Assembly: GCA_964402325.1 (NCBI GenBank)
Contig: CAYOBI010000045.1
Coordinates: 1-22,728 of the forward strand
Length of the DNA: 22,728 nt
From: Raineyella sp964402325
GTDB lineage: Bacteria; Actinomycetota; Actinomycetes; Propionibacteriales; Propionibacteriaceae
Reading direction: 5' to 3'
A program made the translations under genes and the position numbers. Below the pieces are notes generated by a model that was given only the letters and a program-made list of their open reading frames with translations, was not told the DNA's origin and ran no database searches. Below, piece after piece: positions 22,502-22,728 of this stretch (position 1 is its first letter; every line of letters starts with the position of its first letter).

Positions 22502-22728
22502 CCCAGGACCCCACCATCTCCGTCCCCAGCGCGTACGCCGCGGCCGGCGTGGACATCGAGGCCGGTGACCGCGCCGTCGAGCTGATGAAGGCCTCGGTCG
22601 CGGCGACCCACCGCCCGGAGGTGCTCGGCGGCCTGGGCGGCTTCGCCGGCTTCTTCGACGCGGCGGCGCTGGCCGGCTACCGCCACCCGGTGCTCGCCAC
22701 CTCCACCGACGGCGTCGGCACCAAGGTG
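22498..22728 (+). CDS. purM: phosphoribosylformylglycinamidine cyclo-ligase (AIR synthetase), 5' part
   Basis: Only the first 77 codons lie in the window. The gene runs off the end. PurM uses ATP to close the imidazole ring, turning FGAM into AIR. SAYAAAGVDIEAGDRAVELM (residues 11-30) and STDGVGTKV at the window edge (69-77) are typical of the PurM N-terminus, the latter being the ATP-binding motif. The ATG overlaps the purF stop by 4 bases, and GGAGGA sits about 5 bases upstream, so purM is translated from the purF transcript. Confidence 0.95.
   Translation, partial: MTQDPTISVPSAYAAAGVDIEAGDRAVELMKASVAATHRPEVLGGLGGFAGFFDAAALAGYRHPVLATSTDGVGTKV

Overview
The window is chromosomal DNA from a very GC-rich actinobacterium. 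The leaderless promoters, the LysX-type fusion, the separate purS and small purL, and the frequent GTG starts all fit Actinomycetota. A propionibacterial relative is plausible, but the sequence alone does not prove it. The main content is de novo purine biosynthesis: purD, purB, purC, purS, purQ, purL, purF and the first 77 codons of purM, all on the + strand. No phage, insertion sequence, CRISPR array, tRNA or rRNA was recognised.

Layout: (1) 80-3699 holds purD-purB-purC, tightly spaced. (2) 3700-4075 is a 376-base intergenic region with a 100-base run of N (3830-3929), flanked by an approximately 20-base repeat built on CCGCGG that appears in opposite orientations on the two sides. (3) 4076-6973 holds purS-purQ, overlapping by 4 bases, followed 4 bases later by a large membrane protein with an exported domain. 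(4) 6974-7170 separates convergent genes and contains an AT-rich 65-base inverted repeat whose two arms are each operator-like palindromes. (5) 7171-13591 on the - strand is a probable four-gene operon in the order AI-2E-family permease, six-helix membrane protein, membrane-anchored esterase, LysX. Its last two genes overlap by 4 bases and suggest a lipid-aminoacylation and de-aminoacylation pair. (6) 13723-17079 on the + strand holds an internally deleted FAA-hydrolase-family gene and pepN (aminopeptidase N). (7) 17210-22728 on the + strand holds purL, an M20 dipeptidase, purF and partial purM.

How the genes work together: PurF makes phosphoribosylamine, PurD adds glycine, PurL with PurS and PurQ makes FGAM, PurM closes the imidazole ring, PurC adds aspartate and PurB releases fumarate. 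The three-subunit FGAM synthetase is split, with purSQ and purL about 12 kb apart and each part behind its own promoter. Seven genes (purD, purS, the AI-2E permease, pepN, purL, the M20 dipeptidase, purF) share a TAGNNT -10 hexamer placed 6 or 7 bases before the start codon, which predicts leaderless mRNAs. purC has a near match (CAGGAT).

Most interesting for follow-up: the esterase-LysX operon with two unassigned membrane proteins, the twin palindromes at 7037-7101, the repeat array around the assembly gap, the FAA-hydrolase gene that lacks the middle of its catalytic domain, and the near restriction of GTA codons to GTAC contexts.
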